From assembly GCA_024280975.1 (NCBI GenBank), contig JAMXLQ010000182.1, forward strand, positions 1 to 7,017: DNA of 7,017 nt. The letters run 5' to 3'. Shown here piece after piece: positions 5,833 through 7,017 of the stretch. The notes beneath the pieces were generated by a model. That model was not told the DNA's origin, did not search any database, and saw nothing but the letters and a program-made list of their open reading frames with translations. The number at the start of each line of letters is the position of its first letter. Position 1 is the stretch's first letter. The translations under genes and the position numbers were made by a program. The DNA comes from Methanosarcina sp. Its GTDB lineage: Archaea > Halobacteriota > Methanosarcinia > Methanosarcinales > Methanosarcinaceae.

Positions 5833-6114
5833 ATGAATCCTTCTTTAGTCCCAATAAAAGAGAGGTTGGCAAAACAATCTGAACATGACGTAAAAATTGA
5901 GAATCGTTTGAAGATTAATAGGATATTTGAACAAAAAATAAAAGCTATAGAAATTATTTTAAAATTTGTAACTGATTTAGGAGTTGAATCTATGACCCAC
6001 CATAAGGAAGAAAAGAAGACAGAACCACAGAAAGAAGAAGCCAAAGTTGAACCGATACACCCCTCTGAACAAAGAGGAGGTAAAAAGAAAGGTCTTCTTG
6101 ACACCTGTAAGTAA
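5833..6114 (+). CDS. Small charged hypothetical protein (93 residues, or 40 from an inner start)
   Basis: The frame runs from ATG 5833-5835 to TAA 6112-6114. Residues 1-53 are rich in Lys, Glu and Ile and look helical, possibly a short coiled coil. Residues 54-93 are very hydrophilic (KEEKKTEPQKEEAKVEP) and end in KKKGLLDTCK, with the only Cys next to the C-terminus. The outer ATG has no evident Shine-Dalgarno sequence. The inner ATG at 5992-5994 has AGGAG (5979-5983) at an ideal 8-base spacing, so a 40-residue protein is a real alternative, with the upstream part being leader or overlapping gene. No signal peptide or membrane segment is visible, and I do not recognise the family. Confidence 0.5.
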   Translation: MNPSLVPIKERLAKQSEHDVKIENRLKINRIFEQKIKAIEIILKFVTDLGVESMTHHKEEKKTEPQKEEAKVEPIHPSEQRGGKKKGLLDTCK

Positions 6115-6121
6115 GTAGGCC

Positions 6122-6142
6122 CTCATTCGCTAGTGGGGTGAG
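6122..6142 (+). terminator. Weak hairpin just after the small charged gene
   Basis: CTCATTC (6122-6128) can pair with GGGTGAG (6136-6142) using two G-U pairs, loop GCTAGTG, eight bases after the stop. Only TCTTTG follows, so the stronger terminator is probably the next hairpin. Confidence 0.25.
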
Positions 6143-6164
6143 TCTTTGATAAAATCCGAAAATA

Positions 6165-6218
6165 AGTATACTCTATATTTATGAAAAAACATAAAGAGAT
6201 ACTAGTGCTTAGTTTTTT
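6165..6218 (+). terminator. Hairpin followed by T6, probable intrinsic terminator
   Basis: AGTAT pairs with ATACT (6165-6169, 6199-6203), CTCT with AGAG (6171-6174, 6195-6198) and TTATG with CATAA (6179-6183, 6190-6194), with two left-side bulges and a loop of six A. T6 follows at 6213-6218. It separates the small charged gene from the desulforedoxin-like gene. Confidence 0.5.
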
Positions 6219-6233
6219 GACAACTCTTCTACA

Positions 6234-6243
6234 ATATATAAAG
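6234..6243 (+). promoter_or_regulatory. TATA box, probable promoter of the desulforedoxin-like gene
   Basis: ATATATAAAG closely fits the archaeal TATA consensus. Expected transcription start is near 6262-6268, giving a leader of about 150 bases before the ATG at 6419. The leader contains AGTTTTT (6319-6325) pairing with AAAAACT (6338-6344). A second TATA-like TTTAATAAAT at 6367-6376 would give a much shorter leader. Confidence 0.4.
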
Positions 6244-6418
6244 ACATATCTTTTAAAAGCCTCATCCCATCGTGAATTAAATCTCTTGCCATTAATAATT
6301 TTCAGAAAATCAGCTTTGAGTTTTTGGATTGTTCTTTAAAAACTGAATAAGTCAGCAATAGGGAAATTTAATAAATTGCTTTGAAACAATAAATTATAGA
6401 AACCGAGGTGAAAAGTTT

Positions 6419-6547
6419 ATGGGTGTATCTGCTAAAGGGGAAAGGTATCTTTGTGAGATATGCGGTAACGAAGTTGTAGTAGAAGAAGTAGGTGGGGGAA
6501 TTCTTGTTTGTTGTGGTCAGGAAATGACCCTTATTAATGAGAAATAA
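6419..6547 (+). CDS. Desulforedoxin-like small iron protein (desulfoferrodoxin N-terminal domain)
   Basis: A 42-residue protein starting at ATG 6419-6421, with a near-perfect ribosome binding site GAGGTGA (6405-6411) seven bases upstream. Residues 10-36 carry the desulforedoxin signature: YLCEICG (Cys 12 and Cys 15), then GGGILVCCGQEM (Cys 31 and Cys 32). In this family the four Cys bind one rubredoxin-type Fe(Cys)4 centre and the protein is a small cytoplasmic electron carrier, usually dimeric. The length matches free-standing desulforedoxins (about 36-40 residues). No superoxide reductase domain follows, so it is not a full desulfoferrodoxin. It is followed on the same strand by two DUF2180 genes, suggesting a shared redox or metal context; its physiological partner cannot be seen. 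Confidence 0.85.
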   Translation: MGVSAKGERYLCEICGNEVVVEEVGGGILVCCGQEMTLINEK

Positions 6548-6549
6548 AA

Positions 6550-6611
6550 TCATCCGTATAATTTAATTAATTATTTTTACTTGCACACATTCTAACCAAA
6601 TTTTCGGATGA
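6550..6611. repeat. Inverted repeat between the desulforedoxin-like and first DUF2180 genes
   Basis: TCATCCG (6550-6556) is repeated inverted as CGGATGA (6605-6611), 48 bases apart, and the similarity continues imperfectly inward (ATAATTT against AAATTTT). A TATA-like TATAATTT (6557-6564) and TTTAATTA lie between the arms. It could be a dyad operator around the DUF2180 promoter or a long-loop mRNA structure. Confidence 0.35.
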
Positions 6612-6643
6612 ATTAACAATTTTTCTTACTTGGAGAAAAGCCT

Positions 6644-6874
6644 ATGAAATGCTATGAATGCGCCAAAGAAGGTAAAAATACAGACGCTGTCGGAATTTGT
6701 ATTGCATGTGGTAGAGGGGTTTGCAAAGAGCACCTTATTCGTGAGGAAACTCCTGTCTGGGAAGGAAGTTATCCAATTGAGTTGAAGCCCGACCTTGAGC
6801 ACATTAAAAGAATTATGTGTCATTCCTGCCATGAAGCTCTGAAGGAAAACTGCCTATTCAATGAGGTTTGCTGA
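6644..6874 (+). CDS. DUF2180 family Cys-rich protein
   Basis: A 76-residue protein from ATG 6644-6646 with GGAG (6632-6635) eight bases upstream, ending TGA 6872-6874. It shows the DUF2180 layout: N-terminal MKCYECAKEG, then VGICIACGRGVCKEHLIREE, then CHSCHEA. The CxxC pairs and Cys/His residues (C3, C6, C19, C22, C27, H30, C59, C62, H63) resemble a zinc-binding B-box or double zinc ribbon. The family is found mainly in methanogenic archaea and its function is unknown; protein interaction or metal and redox sensing would be inference. Two further Cys lie near the C-terminus (70 and 76). The next gene is a paralogue whose ribosome binding site overlaps this stop codon, so the two are probably co-transcribed. 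Confidence 0.85.
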   Translation: MKCYECAKEGKNTDAVGICIACGRGVCKEHLIREETPVWEGSYPIELKPDLEHIKRIMCHSCHEALKENCLFNEVC

Positions 6875-6885
6875 GGTGGTCAAGA

Positions 6886-7017
6886 ATGCTGAAATGCTAT
6901 GATTGCTCTGAGGAAAATAGAGTAAATGAGGCAGTGGGTGTCTGCATTGTCTGTGGAAAAGGCCTTTGTATGGGGCATATCAAACAAGTAGAGTTACCAA
7001 TGAAAGGAGGATATCCA
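6886..7017 (+). CDS. Second DUF2180 family protein (partial, cut by window end)
   Basis: The ATG at 6886-6888 lies 11 bases after the previous stop, with GAGGTGG (6873-6879) overlapping that stop codon as ribosome binding site. The 44 visible residues read MLKCYDCSEENRVNEAVGVC at the start, then IVCGKGLC and MGHIKQVELPMKGGYP. They repeat the Cys/His spacing of the preceding gene (C4, C7, C20, C23, C28, H31), so this is a diverged tandem duplicate. The KEH and PVWEGSYP positions of the first copy are replaced by MGH and PMKGGYP. The C-terminal zinc motif should lie beyond the window. Confidence 0.85.
   Translation, partial: MLKCYDCSEENRVNEAVGVCIVCGKGLCMGHIKQVELPMKGGYP

Noticed and set aside
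5769..6104. Minus-strand frame of 111 codons
   Set aside because: It is antisense to the small charged gene; its Ser/Phe/Ile-rich composition mirrors the Lys/Glu-rich plus-strand codons and no initiation signal was seen.
6368..6832. Minus-strand frames opposite the desulforedoxin-like and DUF2180 genes
   Set aside because: The plus-strand genes have clear family motifs and ribosome binding sites; the opposite frames (6368-6553, 6626-6832) have neither.
1..7017. tRNA or rRNA genes
   Set aside because: Read by eye on both strands, no tRNA cloverleaf with a T-loop consensus and no rRNA-like sequence was noticed; a tRNAscan run was not possible.

Overview
The window looks like chromosome of a methanogenic archaeon, most probably Methanosarcina or a close relative. 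This is inferred from the families present: an MrfA/Hrq1-type helicase, a HisKA_2-class histidine kinase relative, DUF2180 and desulforedoxin-like small Cys-rich proteins, and a PGF-CTERM-like C-terminus. It also fits the AT-rich intergenic DNA, the archaeal TATA elements and the GAGGTGA-type ribosome binding sites. No species is claimed.

Layout. Positions 1-69 appear to be the last codons of a plus-strand surface protein. A convergent, non-coding stretch follows (70-424) with a T-run terminator and a palindrome matching the NrpR operator consensus. The large minus-strand gene (425-3175) is a DEAD/DEAH superfamily 2 helicase with a C-terminal DUF1998 cysteine cluster; it is intact and has a clear TATA box.

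From about 3400 to 5830 the window holds decayed genes and apparent RNA genes. There is a frameshifted minus-strand remnant resembling the end of a DUF2207 membrane protein. There is also a plus-strand histidine kinase remnant that keeps its ATPase domain but has lost its phosphoacceptor histidine box. The kinase remnant lies between two diverged direct repeats of about 230 nt. Both repeats carry the same promoter-like element and fold into comparable hairpins plus a closing stem, so they look like two copies of a structured small RNA. A third copy of the promoter-like element at 5510-5541 precedes a strong hairpin. This three-unit array is the most interesting part of the window.

From 5833 to the end the genes are small. 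First comes a charged protein of 93 or 40 codons depending on the start, then a hairpin plus T-run terminator. After that come a 42-residue desulforedoxin-like iron protein and two tandem DUF2180 zinc-finger-like proteins, the second cut by the window edge. The last three have good Shine-Dalgarno sequences. They form a Cys-rich, probably redox- or metal-linked neighbourhood, although the role of DUF2180 is unknown.
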